64,000 nucleotides of DNA from Spirosoma aureum (lineage in GTDB: Bacteria; Bacteroidota; Bacteroidia; Cytophagales; Spirosomataceae). The notes under the pieces were generated by a model, which was not told the origin of the DNA, did not search any database, and saw only the letters and a program-made list of their open reading frames with translations. The stretch lies in the NCBI RefSeq assembly GCF_011604685.1, contig NZ_CP050063.1:7419001-7483000 (forward strand), given 5' to 3'. Each line of letters opens with the position of its first letter. Within the stretch, counting starts at the first letter, position 1. Made by a program: the position numbers and the translations under genes. Shown one piece after another: positions 18,283 through 27,398 of this stretch.

Positions 18283-18483
18283 TCAATCCCCCTTAAGCTT
18301 TTTCCGAAAGAGTATAAAGAAGACTACCAGGACGGCTCCACCCATAAATTTCCAGCTCTCGACCAAATGGGTTTTCCATTCAAACACATTCCAGTCGCCA
18401 CTTACAGAAGAAACAGTCAGGTAACTTACTAATAAGCTTATAAGTATGATCCAGAGGGATCTTAAAAAAAAATTCCTGTTCAT
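18283..18483 (-). CDS. Small two-helix membrane protein
   Basis: Starting at 18483 (MNRNFFLRSLWIILISLLVS), 66 residues with two predicted membrane helices (residues 8-26 and about 44-58), a charged loop between them and a basic end FRKKLKGD. The opposite strand frame is less protein-like. No family recognised. Confidence 0.5.
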   Translation of the reverse strand: MNRNFFLRSLWIILISLLVSYLTVSSVSGDWNVFEWKTHLVESWKFMGGAVLVVFFILFRKKLKGD

Positions 18484-18697
18484 ACTAATTGCGTATAGGC
18501 TTTCACCCTTTAGCATATAGTTGTTAAACCCTGAAACAAGAACGGCTTCATTTCCTCATTTGGTATGGCTATCATGAAGAATGAGTCGGCCTCAGGTGAC
18601 GAAATTGAGTTGACAGATATTAGAAACGGGGAGTCAAAAAAAAAGCGTTTTTTTTGATGAATATATCGTGAGGGTTAATTGCCTGACTCGACCGGTC

Positions 18698-20623
18698 TTA
18701 CTCATTAACAAACTGGATAATAAAGCCGCCTTTAGGTGCAAAAGCGTACTGCCAGGTAGACGTGATTGGATAAGTTTCCGTTTTAAAACTCATCAACGAA
18801 TTTCCGCCTTCCGTAATGACTCTAAACTTAGAAAAGCCTTTTGCATACTTGGCCAGATTTAGATTGACAGGTACTACTTTATTTGTACCATTGATGCCCA
18901 CAATGTAGGAAAGGCTCTCCTTCTGACGAGCGAGTATGATCTGTTCCCCTGGTTCAGCCACAATACTTTCCGTTTTATCCCAAGTAGCAGGCATGTCTTT
19001 CAATAGCTGTCGAACTGGCACAGGCAGTGAATCAAACATCTCTTTTGAATCCGCAAAATGAATAATTCCGGACGTATAGATCATAGCTGTAGCCAGTTCA
19101 TGAACTGCCGTGTTCAACCGGGGATATTTGCGGATAGTTAGGGCAAACGGGGTGTAGTCAGTAGGGCCGGCTACATTTCTGGTAAATGGCAATACGGTAT
19201 TCTGTTCGGCAGCTAGATCCGGATATCTGGATTCATAAAAATAATGTTCCGTTCCTAAAACCGCTTCGGCAGTCATGAAATTTGGCCAGGTTCGATGCCA
19301 GCCTCTGGGAACGGTTGTGCCATGAAGGTTGACGAGTAAATGTTCGTTGGCGGCATCCTCAAAAAGTGACTGCAAGCAGGCCATCACCTCCTGCCGGTCT
19401 GAGCACCAGAAATCGATTTTAACCCCTTTGACGCCCATTGCAGCCAATTCTTTAAAACGCTTTTTTCTTTTTTCTGCGTCGAAGTACGCAGCCGAATAGC
19501 CCCATACCATTGGCTTGACACCCTTGGCAGTAGCCTTGGCAATAATCCCCCCTTCTGTATTCGCTTTCTCCCAGCCAGCATCAAACAGCGTATAGGCGAA
19601 ACCGAAAGAGGAAGCAAGATTTGTAAATGCGTTATATATTTCAGGGGAACGATCCTCGGGATGGGACCACCAAGACCAGGTGGCTTTTCCCGGTTCGATC
19701 CAGGACGTGTCGTCCAGTTTAGAGGCAGGAGCCAAATCCGTAATCAAGCTTGACAACAGAATGTCCCCGGCCTTCTCACCAATGATGATCACCCGCCAGG
19801 GCATCGTCCAGGGAAGATTGGATGCGGGATGATTATTATCGCCCAAGGGGAGGGTATATTTTTCGTCTTTTTCCGCAAAGGCAATTTTATACAGGCCACC
19901 CTGTGAATCGGGTTGCAAATGACAGCCTGGAAAGGATCCATCCGTTCCGGACTCGGCCAGTAAAACCCAGTTTTTGCCCTCATTTACCTGGAAAAGGGCA
20001 GGCAGACACCACCCCACAGACGGATTACGGGGATTACGGATTGAGTCTCCAGGGTGTATGTTGAGGTAAAAATCTTCATAGCCTGGGGTGACCTTTCCTG
20101 CTTTATTATAAGGCTGCAACCAGCCCTTCGCTTTTTTTTCAATCTGAAAGCCTGTGTTTTCGGTGTTGATCACCCGTAATTTTTTAGCCTGATCCGGAAA
20201 CCGGTAGCGGAAAGCAACGCCCTCCTGTCCGCTCACCAAATCAATAATCATGAGCGCGCCGGACCTATTTTTAAACGTTATACTCTTCGTGTCAAAAACA
20301 TGATTTATCGTTTTGACGTTACCCACCTTCAATTCGTATGTCTCCCTTCTGACTTCAATGGGTGAAACGGTAACCAGGGAGAGTCCAGCCGTAAAATCCT
20401 GATCGTCACAATTGAGGCCAAGCGGAGAATCGGCAATAATGATTTTTCCCCGGCGTGTTACCCTGTACTTCAATTCTCCATTTTTGGTCAAAGACAATGT
20501 AATTTTATTTGATCCAAGCCTTGAACTCAGGTCCATCGATTGGCTGGCTGCGTTAAAGCCACTAAACAGAAAAATGGCTCCGGCTAAGAAGGGAAGAATT
20601 TTGTAAATCAATCCATCTCTCAT
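18698..20623 (-). CDS. Glycoside hydrolase family 97 enzyme
   Basis: The start at 20623 gives a signal peptide (MRDGLIYKILPFLAGAIFLF, cleavage near ASQS); the upstream in-frame Met adds 27 non-signal residues. The 641-residue chain has the GH97 architecture: N-terminal beta-super-sandwich (residues 30-270), a barrel with TWSWWSHPED and FAYTLFDAGWE, and a C-terminal all-beta domain. The motif GVKGVKIDFW puts an Asp where retaining GH97 alpha-galactosidases have their nucleophile, unlike inverting SusB-type alpha-glucosidases. It is thus predicted to be a secreted retaining alpha-glycosidase, probably alpha-galactosidase-like. Confidence 0.92.
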   Translation of the reverse strand: MRDGLIYKILPFLAGAIFLFSGFNAASQSMDLSSRLGSNKITLSLTKNGELKYRVTRRGKIIIADSPLGLNCDDQDFTAGLSLVTVSPIEVRRETYELKVGNVKTINHVFDTKSITFKNRSGALMIIDLVSGQEGVAFRYRFPDQAKKLRVINTENTGFQIEKKAKGWLQPYNKAGKVTPGYEDFYLNIHPGDSIRNPRNPSVGWCLPALFQVNEGKNWVLLAESGTDGSFPGCHLQPDSQGGLYKIAFAEKDEKYTLPLGDNNHPASNLPWTMPWRVIIIGEKAGDILLSSLITDLAPASKLDDTSWIEPGKATWSWWSHPEDRSPEIYNAFTNLASSFGFAYTLFDAGWEKANTEGGIIAKATAKGVKPMVWGYSAAYFDAEKRKKRFKELAAMGVKGVKIDFWCSDRQEVMACLQSLFEDAANEHLLVNLHGTTVPRGWHRTWPNFMTAEAVLGTEHYFYESRYPDLAAEQNTVLPFTRNVAGPTDYTPFALTIRKYPRLNTAVHELATAMIYTSGIIHFADSKEMFDSLPVPVRQLLKDMPATWDKTESIVAEPGEQIILARQKESLSYIVGINGTNKVVPVNLNLAKYAKGFSKFRVITEGGNSLMSFKTETYPITSTWQYAFAPKGGFIIQFVNE

Positions 20624-20809
20624 TCTACTGACAGGGGTTCTTTGTACCAACGCGGGGTGGCCCTTAAAAAAACATAGCTTGTAACGAAAAGTACTTATTC
20701 TCATCAGAGAGAGGGTTTATTAAGAATTGTAGGCTAAATGTTTTATTCAAAGTATAAACTACACAGTAGTCATTGTTCACATTTTTAAAAATTAATCACT
20801 GTTAGTTAA

Positions 20810-21075
20810 TCACCAGGTGCATTGGGTAAGAACCAACTTTAATTGCTCCTCCAGGCAGGCTGTCTCTAAGCCTTCCATACAGGCCAGCTTAGAGATTGGT
20901 TGGGCATCGAAGGCATTGTCCCCTATTCGTAGAGCCAAATCTATTGCTGTTTAAAGGCACAAAATCTGGCCGCATCTTTTAGGGTCAGGTTTGGATAAGC
21001 GATCGGCTTTTTAGCGATGCAAATACTCATCATATCTACCCACATTAAGCAGACAAAAGGATATCTAGTAGTCAT
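20810..21075 (-). pseudogene. Frameshifted small gene, unknown family
   Basis: An ATG at 21075 opens MTTRYPFVCLMWVDMMSICI and continues to NLTLKDAARFCAFKQQ, followed by TAG at about 20942. In the adjacent frame the text resumes immediately as IDLALRIGDNAFDAQPISKL, then ACMEGLETACLEEQLKLVLT, ending at 20810. A single missing base joins the two into one protein of about 88 residues. No family recognised. It lies upstream of the GH97 gene on the same strand. Confidence 0.5.
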
Positions 21076-21713
21076 AGATAGGATATGTTCAAAGCAGCTG
21101 CTATTGGATTCAAATTCAATGTTGGAAGGCAGTCTGTCAGGATTTATACTTGCACTATTCAGGACTTAACCCAACAGGTTAACTCAAGCCGTCTCTTTTA
21201 ATGCCCTATCAAAGCAGCAGATAGATGAATAGTCCTTCCTATCTCATAGGGGCAATTTTTGAGACTGAAATAAAGCCGTTTGCTTAGTTACAGGTTTACT
21301 GTTTTTGTACTTTACTTTCCAAAGTACAAAAACAACAGGCTAAGGGAAAGCAAATCCACCTCTACAAGTGGTGCAGTGTAGTTGTTAATAATCTATTTTT
21401 TTCTGTCAGATGCTGCCGAAATCGTCAATTTAAAAAACGGAGCGTTTAGAGCTAAGTTACCTTAAGCATACAGTCCTATAAGCGAGTAATTTCACCATTT
21501 AGTACCCCCAGAATAAGACGAATAGGCTTCTACAAAAGCCGTGCGTATTTAGAAAAGGACTGTATAGCAACAATTAAACCACTCGCCGGTGGTGCTTTTT
21601 ATAAATAGATCAACCAATAAGTAAGAGGGAATCATATTAACTAATGAATCGGTTAATCAGGCTCGACTTTAGCTATTGCCTGATTAACCGATAAGATGTG
21701 AAATGTAATTCGA
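21076..21713. other. Gene-free stretch with hairpin repeats
   Basis: No gene seen. It contains one full copy of the dispersed hairpin repeat (21242-21264) and a 13-bp perfect dyad at 21301-21333, listed as the next feature. Confidence 0.5.
21242..21333 (+). repeat. Dispersed two-part hairpin repeat, copy 1
   Basis: First hairpin TCTCATAGGGGC...TTTTTGAGA (21242-21264) with TCTCA/TGAGA arms. About 40 bases later, a 13-bp perfect dyad GTTTTTGTACTTT (21301-21313) pairs with 21321-21333. The same two parts recur near 52858 and near 54630-54837, so this looks like one repeat family rather than unrelated terminators. Confidence 0.55.
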
Positions 21714-22076
21714 TCAACTGACCAGAAAATTAACAGCTTGCTTCAGCGTGCGTTCATTCTGGCTTTCCGGATCCGTGTAAGAACGTTCACCTACCTCAAT
21801 GGTGAGCTGTTTACCCAGCAATTGTTTAGTATCCAGTTCCTTTCCAGACTCAACGGGTAAATCCACCTCTTCAAATAGACTAACAATGGCAGGCATGCCA
21901 GCCTGAGATTCATAGAATCGGTGCGATACGTAGCCCTCATCGTTTTCAAAGCGGACTGCAAAAAAGGGAATGCCCTTGTGCTCACTTTTTCCCTCTTCAA
22001 TATGGGTAATGGTAACCAATTGGCGACCATCGGCCAGGAGTGATTTATCCTGACCTTTTTCAACAGTAATTTTCAT
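21714..22076 (-). CDS. Small conserved protein, possible OB-fold or nucleic-acid-binding
   Basis: A 120-residue soluble protein, beta-rich and acidic: MKITVEKGQDKSLLADGRQL, ITHIEEGKSEHKGIPFFAVR, FENDEGYVSHRFYES, LLGKQLTIEVGERSYTDP, NERTLKQAVNFL. The pattern of strands around a KGIPFFAVRFEN core recalls phage-type single-strand DNA-binding or recombination-accessory proteins of the DUF669 kind, but no diagnostic motif decides it. Monocistronic, with an A/T-rich promoter region just upstream. Confidence 0.6.
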   Translation of the reverse strand: MKITVEKGQDKSLLADGRQLVTITHIEEGKSEHKGIPFFAVRFENDEGYVSHRFYESQAGMPAIVSLFEEVDLPVESGKELDTKQLLGKQLTIEVGERSYTDPESQNERTLKQAVNFLVS

Positions 22077-22364
22077 AACGCTATATTTTATTTATATTAT
22101 AAACTGAGCCGATAACCGGATTGTTTTTGAAAAATAGGCGTAAATGATAAAATATATGTGCCTTTCTTCCTTGACTATATTGTAGTTGTAATGGCTTTTC
22201 CTAACTTGAGTAGTTTCCAATGATCTATGATAGAGCTAGCTTGTATCTACTTAAAGCAGGGTATTTCTTGATACACATCGATCGTTTCCCAACGGTATTA
22301 GTTAGGCTTTACCTGGCAATTGATGGTTTCCTGGAATTGTAGTCACGATTTACTTATTTTCACT

Positions 22365-22396
22365 AAAACGCTCCTATGTGAGACGAATGAGCGTTT
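22365..22396. repeat. Hairpin with AAACGCTC/GAGCGTTT arms
   Basis: AAACGCTC (22366-22373) and GAGCGTTT (22389-22396) form a dyad. The segment between and around it, read on the minus strand as TCTCACATAGGAGCGTTTT, matches the core of the dispersed repeat. It is a partial, rearranged member. Confidence 0.45.
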
Positions 22397-22466
22397 ATCT
22401 GTCAGGTTTTGATATCGGGTGTTTATTTGATCCGTGCATCGGCAACCCAATTGCTTGTCACTAAGT

Positions 22467-22532
22467 CCTAAAGCTGTTTATCGTCAACCCCATCCGCCCG
22501 CCTACTTTCGCCTGATGATAAACAGTTTTAGG
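22467..22532. repeat. 16-bp inverted repeat with long loop
   Basis: CCTAAAGCTGTTTATC (22467-22482) pairs with 22517-22532 with a single G-T wobble, loop of 34 bases. Intergenic between the minus-strand 120-residue gene and NamZ. Neither flanking gene ends into it, so it is not an obvious terminator. Confidence 0.5.
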
Positions 22533-22769
22533 CAGCCTGGCGCCAATTTAGCTGATAGGTTCTTGAATTAATCATTCTCTAGTCTGATTATACGTTTTCC
22601 TTTTTAACAGAAATGACAGCACATCTATCTCCGACAGATTTCGTTAATTAGTATACAACCCGCAGCAATATAATGATGATACTTTAGCTAAATTAACTAA
22701 ATTGGCCCGTTTGACTTAGAGACATCCTGCATCACTCAATCACAATAGAGAAAGTAAAAACCTGCTAAA

Positions 22770-23999
22770 ATGATACGATTTTCGGCCATCTTTTTTTTTA
22801 CGCTTTTGGCGATTAGCAACAGGAAAGGTCCCACACAAATTGAATCGGCAAACCAAAGTTCATCCAAGAAGGACATAATTATTACAGGGGCCGACCAGAT
22901 AGAAAAATATTTGCCTTACCTCAAAGGAAAACGTATTGGCCTGGTTGCTAATCAGAGTTCACTAATCGGCAGGAAAAGCAGTGTAGACAGTTTACTGAGC
23001 CTAGGCATTAAAATTGTAAAAGTATTTGGACCTGAGCATGGTTTCCGAGGCAATGCCAGTAATGGAGCTGCGGTAGGCAATGAGAAAGATACAAAAACCG
23101 GCATTCCAATCATCTCATTGTACGGTAAAAATGAGAAACCAACCCCGGAACAGCTGGCAGATATCGACCTTATGGTCTTTGATATCCAGGATGTTGGCTG
23201 CCGCTACTATACGAATATCAATACGCTGGAATACGTGATGGAAGCCTGTGCAGAAAACAACAAAAAGCTACTCATTCTTGACAGGCCCAATCCTAACGCT
23301 TATGTGGTAGACGGGCCAGTAATGACTGATGATAAATTTAAATCCGCTATCGGGATCCATTATACGCCAATGACCCATGGTATGACAATTGGAGAGTTTG
23401 CCCAATACCTGAACGGTGAAGGATATCTTAAGAAACAATGTAACATAAAGATTATCAAAGTTGCCAATTACAATCATGACATGCCCTATGTACTGCCCGT
23501 ACATCCCTCACCAAATTTAAACACACAGCAAGCAGTGATGCTATTTCCGAGCTTATGCATGTTTGAAGGAACAGCTATCAATGAAGGCCGGGGAACTTAC
23601 ATGCCATTTACTATTTTAGGTGCGCCCGCTTTGAAGGGCAAGTATTCGTTTTCCTACAAACCGGTCAGTATTCCCGGAATGAGCGAGAGACCAAATCACA
23701 AAGACTCTGTTTGTTATGGGCTCGATCTGCGTAACTATGATATAAGCCATTTGCGGAAGAGTCGTCAGATTAATTTATCATGGGTAATTGAACTCTATAA
23801 TGCGTATCCTGACAAAGGTAATTTCTTTAATCCGGGCAGAACCAACGATGTATCCAGCTTTGATTTACGAATAGGTACCGATCAACTTAGAAAGCAGATA
23901 ATAGGGGGAGTTGCTGAGGCTGAAATCAGAAAAAGCTGGGAGCCAGGCTTGAAGAAGTTTAAAACTACTCGGGCAAAGTATCTTTTATATCCGGATTAA
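22770..23999 (+). CDS. namZ: Exo-beta-N-acetylmuramidase (NamZ/DUF1343, GH171)
   Basis: A 409-residue secreted protein (short hydrophobic leader). The family signature is strong: GADQIEKYLPYLKGKRIGLV, VANQSSLIGRKSSVDSLLSL, VFGPEHGFRGNASNGA, IPIISLYGKNEKPTPEQLAD, DLMVFDIQDVGCRYYTNINT, LILDRPNPN and FEGTAINEGRGT. NamZ removes terminal MurNAc from peptidoglycan fragments during wall recycling or scavenging; DUF1343 was reassigned to this role in Tannerella and Bacillus. It is monocistronic and converges on the gene at 24417. The symbol is used by homology. Confidence 0.92.
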   Translation: MIRFSAIFFFTLLAISNRKGPTQIESANQSSSKKDIIITGADQIEKYLPYLKGKRIGLVANQSSLIGRKSSVDSLLSLGIKIVKVFGPEHGFRGNASNGAAVGNEKDTKTGIPIISLYGKNEKPTPEQLADIDLMVFDIQDVGCRYYTNINTLEYVMEACAENNKKLLILDRPNPNAYVVDGPVMTDDKFKSAIGIHYTPMTHGMTIGEFAQYLNGEGYLKKQCNIKIIKVANYNHDMPYVLPVHPSPNLNTQQAVMLFPSLCMFEGTAINEGRGTYMPFTILGAPALKGKYSFSYKPVSIPGMSERPNHKDSVCYGLDLRNYDISHLRKSRQINLSWVIELYNAYPDKGNFFNPGRTNDVSSFDLRIGTDQLRKQIIGGVAEAEIRKSWEPGLKKFKTTRAKYLLYPD

Positions 24000-24027
24000 T
24001 TTGTCATGTTCTAAACCTGACATAATA

Positions 24028-24417
24028 TTACAGGGGATTCCTTTGTTGAAGGGAAAAGGGCTCTTTAGTAAAAAATAGCCAACTTAGTGCCACCAGCAAA
24101 CCAATTGTTCCGATGATCATCGCTTTCAGCCAACGTTCCCGAACCCGGAGACGTTGATTGGTTGTCGTTTGGCTTTGAATGGCCCGTTTAGCGTCTGTAC
24201 CAACAACTTCTTTTTCATGCTGTCCGGCATTCAGGGCTAACTCATAGCCATTTTTACAGGCGTTAAAATCCGGATACCCCAGCATTTTGGGCACTGCCAG
24301 AAAGAACTCCGGAGTCGCATTGATATCGGCCTTTTTCTTAATGAGATTATCATAGTGATTCCGGTAGTCACTGCCACGGAATCGGTGTTCTGTTTTCAGG
24401 GAGATGTAGTCCGGCAA
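24028..24417 (-). CDS. Tail-anchored hypothetical protein
   Basis: A 129-residue protein with a soluble helical N-terminal part (residues 1-90, rich in charged residues and Asn/Lys) and one C-terminal membrane helix (AMIIGTIGLLVALSWLFF, about residues 100-117). No signal peptide, so it would be a C-tail-anchored inner-membrane protein facing the cytoplasm. No family recognised. It ends 28 bases from the NamZ stop, convergently. Confidence 0.6.
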   Translation of the reverse strand: MPDYISLKTEHRFRGSDYRNHYDNLIKKKADINATPEFFLAVPKMLGYPDFNACKNGYELALNAGQHEKEVVGTDAKRAIQSQTTTNQRLRVRERWLKAMIIGTIGLLVALSWLFFTKEPFSLQQRNPL

Positions 24418-24731
24418 TCGATTTTTACCCAGATAGGAGGGCTAAATTTAGCCCATAGTTCCTCCCATTTTGATATTGCACATGGCGCCTAACGCTTAGT
24501 TCATGGGTGCCGGTGGTTTTTTCGGATCATAGAACACCATCGCTAATTCTTCCCTAAAATACTGGCGCAGGGCTTCGTTCCACAGTTCGTCAACTAGTAG
24601 ACGGTCGGTTACTATACAACAAATTATATCAACAGTCACGTCCGATAAGAAGCGCCGAAAATAGAAAGATTACGCACTTTACAATCGACAAAAACAGCTG
24701 TGTAAGCAGCACTATAGACAACTAAACAACG

Positions 24732-24845
24732 ATGCACCTTGACTTTACAATTAAAATTAATGGAAATTTCATACCCAAACAGCGGGAAGCTATCTTGGGA
24801 TTTGTGGTGATTGCCTTAACCCTTTCCATTACTCAGATTAACTAA
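24732..24845 (+). CDS. 37-residue membrane peptide gene
   Basis: ATG at 24732 opens MHLDFTIKINGNFIPKQREA and continues into a hydrophobic stretch (ILGFVVIALTLSITQIN), ending at TAA 24843-24845, 12 bases before the next start. The hydrophobic end and close spacing suggest a small co-transcribed membrane peptide, but it has no homologue I recognise. Confidence 0.4.
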   Translation: MHLDFTIKINGNFIPKQREAILGFVVIALTLSITQIN

Positions 24846-24857
24846 ACACGTTCGACA

Positions 24858-25367
24858 ATGAAAACGCTTACGGCCGACTATGAGGCAACATCCATCAATT
24901 CATTATCATTTGAGTTGAGGCAGGGCGATGAATTGATTGGAAAACTTTCATACAAAAACTGGTTTCAGTTTAGGGCATCAATCGAACTGGCAAACCATTC
25001 GACCTATCAACTTATTCCAAAGGGATTTTGGGGGGCAACCATTGAACTCAAAGAGGCCGACACGGTGCTACTGACTTTCTCCATGAACTGGAACGGCAGT
25101 ATTGCCCTACAGACCTATTTTAATGCCATTGAGAAAGACTATCTTTTTCAGCACCGGGGTGTTTTTAAGGAGTCATTTATCCTCCTTGACGAGGAAGAAA
25201 CTGAACTAGTCGTCATGAAGCCTGATGTGAAATGGAGCACCCTGAATTATGAATATTTGATCCAAACAACCGATCTGTTTGCCTCTTTATCCAATAAAGC
25301 ACTACTACTGCTGACTTGCATCCACTGCGCCAACTATTATATGTCCATGATGGCCGGAACCTTTTAA
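24858..25367 (+). CDS. Hypothetical protein, possibly LURP-one/tubby-like fold
   Basis: A 169-residue protein with many beta strands (FELRQGDELIGKLSYKNWF, TYQLIPKGFWGATIEL, LTFSMNWNGSIALQTYF, KESFILLDEEETELVVMKP), a pattern like the LURP-one/scramblase beta barrel. It ends in a helix LLLLTCIHCANYYMSMM that could sit in a membrane. No signal peptide. The fold assignment is a guess from strand order. It is probably co-transcribed with the small peptide gene at 24732. Confidence 0.55.
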   Translation: MKTLTADYEATSINSLSFELRQGDELIGKLSYKNWFQFRASIELANHSTYQLIPKGFWGATIELKEADTVLLTFSMNWNGSIALQTYFNAIEKDYLFQHRGVFKESFILLDEEETELVVMKPDVKWSTLNYEYLIQTTDLFASLSNKALLLLTCIHCANYYMSMMAGTF

Positions 25368-25514
25368 CCGTGATTGATGAACAGTTGAATAAATTTGTGA
25401 AATAATTTATGTGCTTTTCCAATGGCCAGAGTAAAAAAACACCGGTAAGTGGCCAACAGCGTATCCGGTTTACCATTCGAGGTTAAGCCGGATATGTCGG
25501 TGAGGTTCCTTCTG

Positions 25515-25661
25515 TTAAGAAGAGGAGGCTTCCGACTCATCAATAAGGACGGCCTCAATATCCTCCAATTGGAATAAAGCTTCGACCGTCGTATCAAAGG
25601 CTTTTGCCAAGACATGTACGATCTTTAATGATTGTACTACAGGGGAATGGATGTCGATTTT
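25515..25661 (-). pseudogene. Remnant of an XRE-type (helix-turn-helix) regulator
   Basis: A minus-strand frame with a TAA just before it reads KIDIHSPVVQSLKIVHVLAK, then AFDTTVEALFQLEDIEAVLI, ending DESEASSS at 25515. This is the typical C-terminal half of an HTH_3 protein (helix after the recognition helix, then V-E-A-L-F). The DNA-binding N-terminus is missing. It lies directly upstream of the secreted hydrolase gene. Confidence 0.5.
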
Positions 25662-25722
25662 TTACTTGTTGTATTTGATTAGAGGCTGATAGGTTTGTGG
25701 CAGACATTAAACTGCTACAATC

Positions 25723-26526
25723 ATGACAATCAGACTTCTTTTACTGCTAATTGCAGCACAATTTCAAACGGTTTCGCACGCTCAATCGAAAACCTATGTG
25801 CTGGTTCATGGAGGCTGGCATGGAGCCTGGTGCTGGAAAAAGGTAGTACCCTTGCTGGAAGCTAATGGCAATCGGGTAGTGGCGCTTGATTTGCCTGGGC
25901 ATGGCGATGACAAAACTTCCCCCGCTACGGTTACCCTTGATGATTATACAAAAAAGGTAGTTCAGGTCGCCACTGCCCAAACAGGTCCAGTTATTCTGGT
26001 TGGGCACTCGATGGCGGGCGTTGCAATTGCGCAGGCAGCTGAGGTATTAGGCAAAGAAAAAGTGGCCAAACTGGTATTTCTGGATGCCTTTATGCCTAAA
26101 AATGGCGAGTCTGTTTTTGCGCTGGCAGGCAAAGCGGAAGCTCTGAATAAAGCCGCTGGCAAACCAACTCCTGGACCCTCGCTCAGTCAGTGTCTCCTGC
26201 TGGCGGATGACAAAAAGACTTCTGTGGTCGATCCAGATCGGGTTGGCCAATTATTCTATCAGGATTGTTCGGCCGACGACATAGCCTATGTAAAAGCGCA
26301 TATTGGGCCTCAGCCGATGGCATGTCTGGGTACACCGGTACATGTAACGGATGCTCAATATGGTGCTATTCCGAAAGTGTATATCCTTTGTACCCAGGCT
26401 AAAGATCTGGATAAACGTAGTATAGCTAAAAACGTAGCTGTCCAAAAAATGTATACCTTGGCCAGTAGTCATTCACCGTTTTTCTCGATGCCAGAAAAAC
26501 TGGTGGCTATCCTTCAGGCGCTATGA
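25723..26526 (+). CDS. Secreted alpha/beta hydrolase (MES/hydroxynitrile-lyase-like)
   Basis: A 267-residue esterase-type protein with signal peptide (cleavage near VSHAQS). The oxyanion segment is LVHGGWHGAWCWKKVVPLL, the nucleophile elbow is VGHSMAGVAIAQ (Ser), and a late SSHSPFFSMPEKL carries the catalytic His. The fold and the His-Gly-Gly opening match the plant-like methylesterase/hydroxynitrile lyase group often seen in soil bacteria. The stop overlaps the start of the AraC gene by four bases (ATGA), so the two are translationally coupled and the regulator probably controls this hydrolase. Confidence 0.9.
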   Translation: MTIRLLLLLIAAQFQTVSHAQSKTYVLVHGGWHGAWCWKKVVPLLEANGNRVVALDLPGHGDDKTSPATVTLDDYTKKVVQVATAQTGPVILVGHSMAGVAIAQAAEVLGKEKVAKLVFLDAFMPKNGESVFALAGKAEALNKAAGKPTPGPSLSQCLLLADDKKTSVVDPDRVGQLFYQDCSADDIAYVKAHIGPQPMACLGTPVHVTDAQYGAIPKVYILCTQAKDLDKRSIAKNVAVQKMYTLASSHSPFFSMPEKLVAILQAL

Positions 26527-27347
26527 TCTTCCGCGAATTCTGTCCTTGCCTAGCGTTACAGCCTTATATAAAGAATTATCTACTGGTCAATCTTTTTTAT
26601 CATCCAGCTGATTTTCCGAAAACGCCTTATCCAGCCCGTCTGGAGCAAGCCCTGATATTTTTCGTCCGTGGCTTTATTACATCCCATGATCCATTAACTG
26701 GGAAAACGGTTCCAATCGCCCCTAATGCTCTATTTGGCCAGCAAGTGTCCCGGCTTGATTTCCAATGCGTTGTGAAGGCCGACTTCCTGATGGTGCAGGT
26801 CATTTTTCAACCGGGAGCCCTCTATCGTTTATTAGGTATGCCAAGTACGGAACTGACCGGCGTGTTTTGTGACGGAGAATCGGTACTAAATTCGGAACTA
26901 CAGGCCGTAAATGATAAACTGGCTAATTCTAAAGACTATACTGAGATGATTGAGCGGGTTGAGCAGTATATGTTAAGTAAATTAAAAAAAGTCAAACGGG
27001 AGGCTCATCCCATTGACCGAATTGGGACGCTATTATTTAATAACCCAATGCCTTTCTCCTTGGATTGGCTGGCCGATCAAGCCAATTTAAGTCCCCGTCA
27101 ATTTGAGCGGAAATTTAGTGAGCGAATTGGCATCGGCCCCAAGCTCTATAGTCGAATCAGCCGGTTCTTTCAAACGATAAACTATAAAGAAATGCATCCT
27201 GACCAGGATTGGTTGACCGTAGCTGTTGAATTTGGCTATACCGATTATGACCACCTGGCTAAAGATTTCAAGCAGTTTGCCAATGTCACGCCGAACCTGC
27301 TGATGAAAGAATATGCCCAACGTCCCGAGATAATCGTGAATCTTTGA
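26523..27347 (+). CDS. AraC-family transcriptional regulator
   Basis: A 274-residue regulator. N-terminal DUF6597-type cupin domain (CPCLALQPYIKNYLLVNLFY, VQVIFQPGALYRLLGMP), then a C-terminal HTH pair: FSLDWLADQANLSPRQFERK with GIGPKLYSRISRF, and DWLTVAVEFGYTDYDHLAKD with ANVTPNLLMKE. Start ATG at 26523 overlaps the hydrolase stop. A strong terminator hairpin follows. Confidence 0.9.
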   Translation: MIFREFCPCLALQPYIKNYLLVNLFYHPADFPKTPYPARLEQALIFFVRGFITSHDPLTGKTVPIAPNALFGQQVSRLDFQCVVKADFLMVQVIFQPGALYRLLGMPSTELTGVFCDGESVLNSELQAVNDKLANSKDYTEMIERVEQYMLSKLKKVKREAHPIDRIGTLLFNNPMPFSLDWLADQANLSPRQFERKFSERIGIGPKLYSRISRFFQTINYKEMHPDQDWLTVAVEFGYTDYDHLAKDFKQFANVTPNLLMKEYAQRPEIIVNL

Positions 27348-27353
27348 CTACGA

Positions 27354-27398
27354 GTTTCTATTGCCTCATAGATGAGTGTTCTATGAGGCAATAGAAAC
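27354..27398 (+). terminator. Hairpin terminator after the AraC gene
   Basis: A perfect 18-bp stem (27354-27371 with 27381-27398) and a 9-base loop, seven bases after the stop codon. It closes the hydrolase-AraC operon. Confidence 0.8.
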
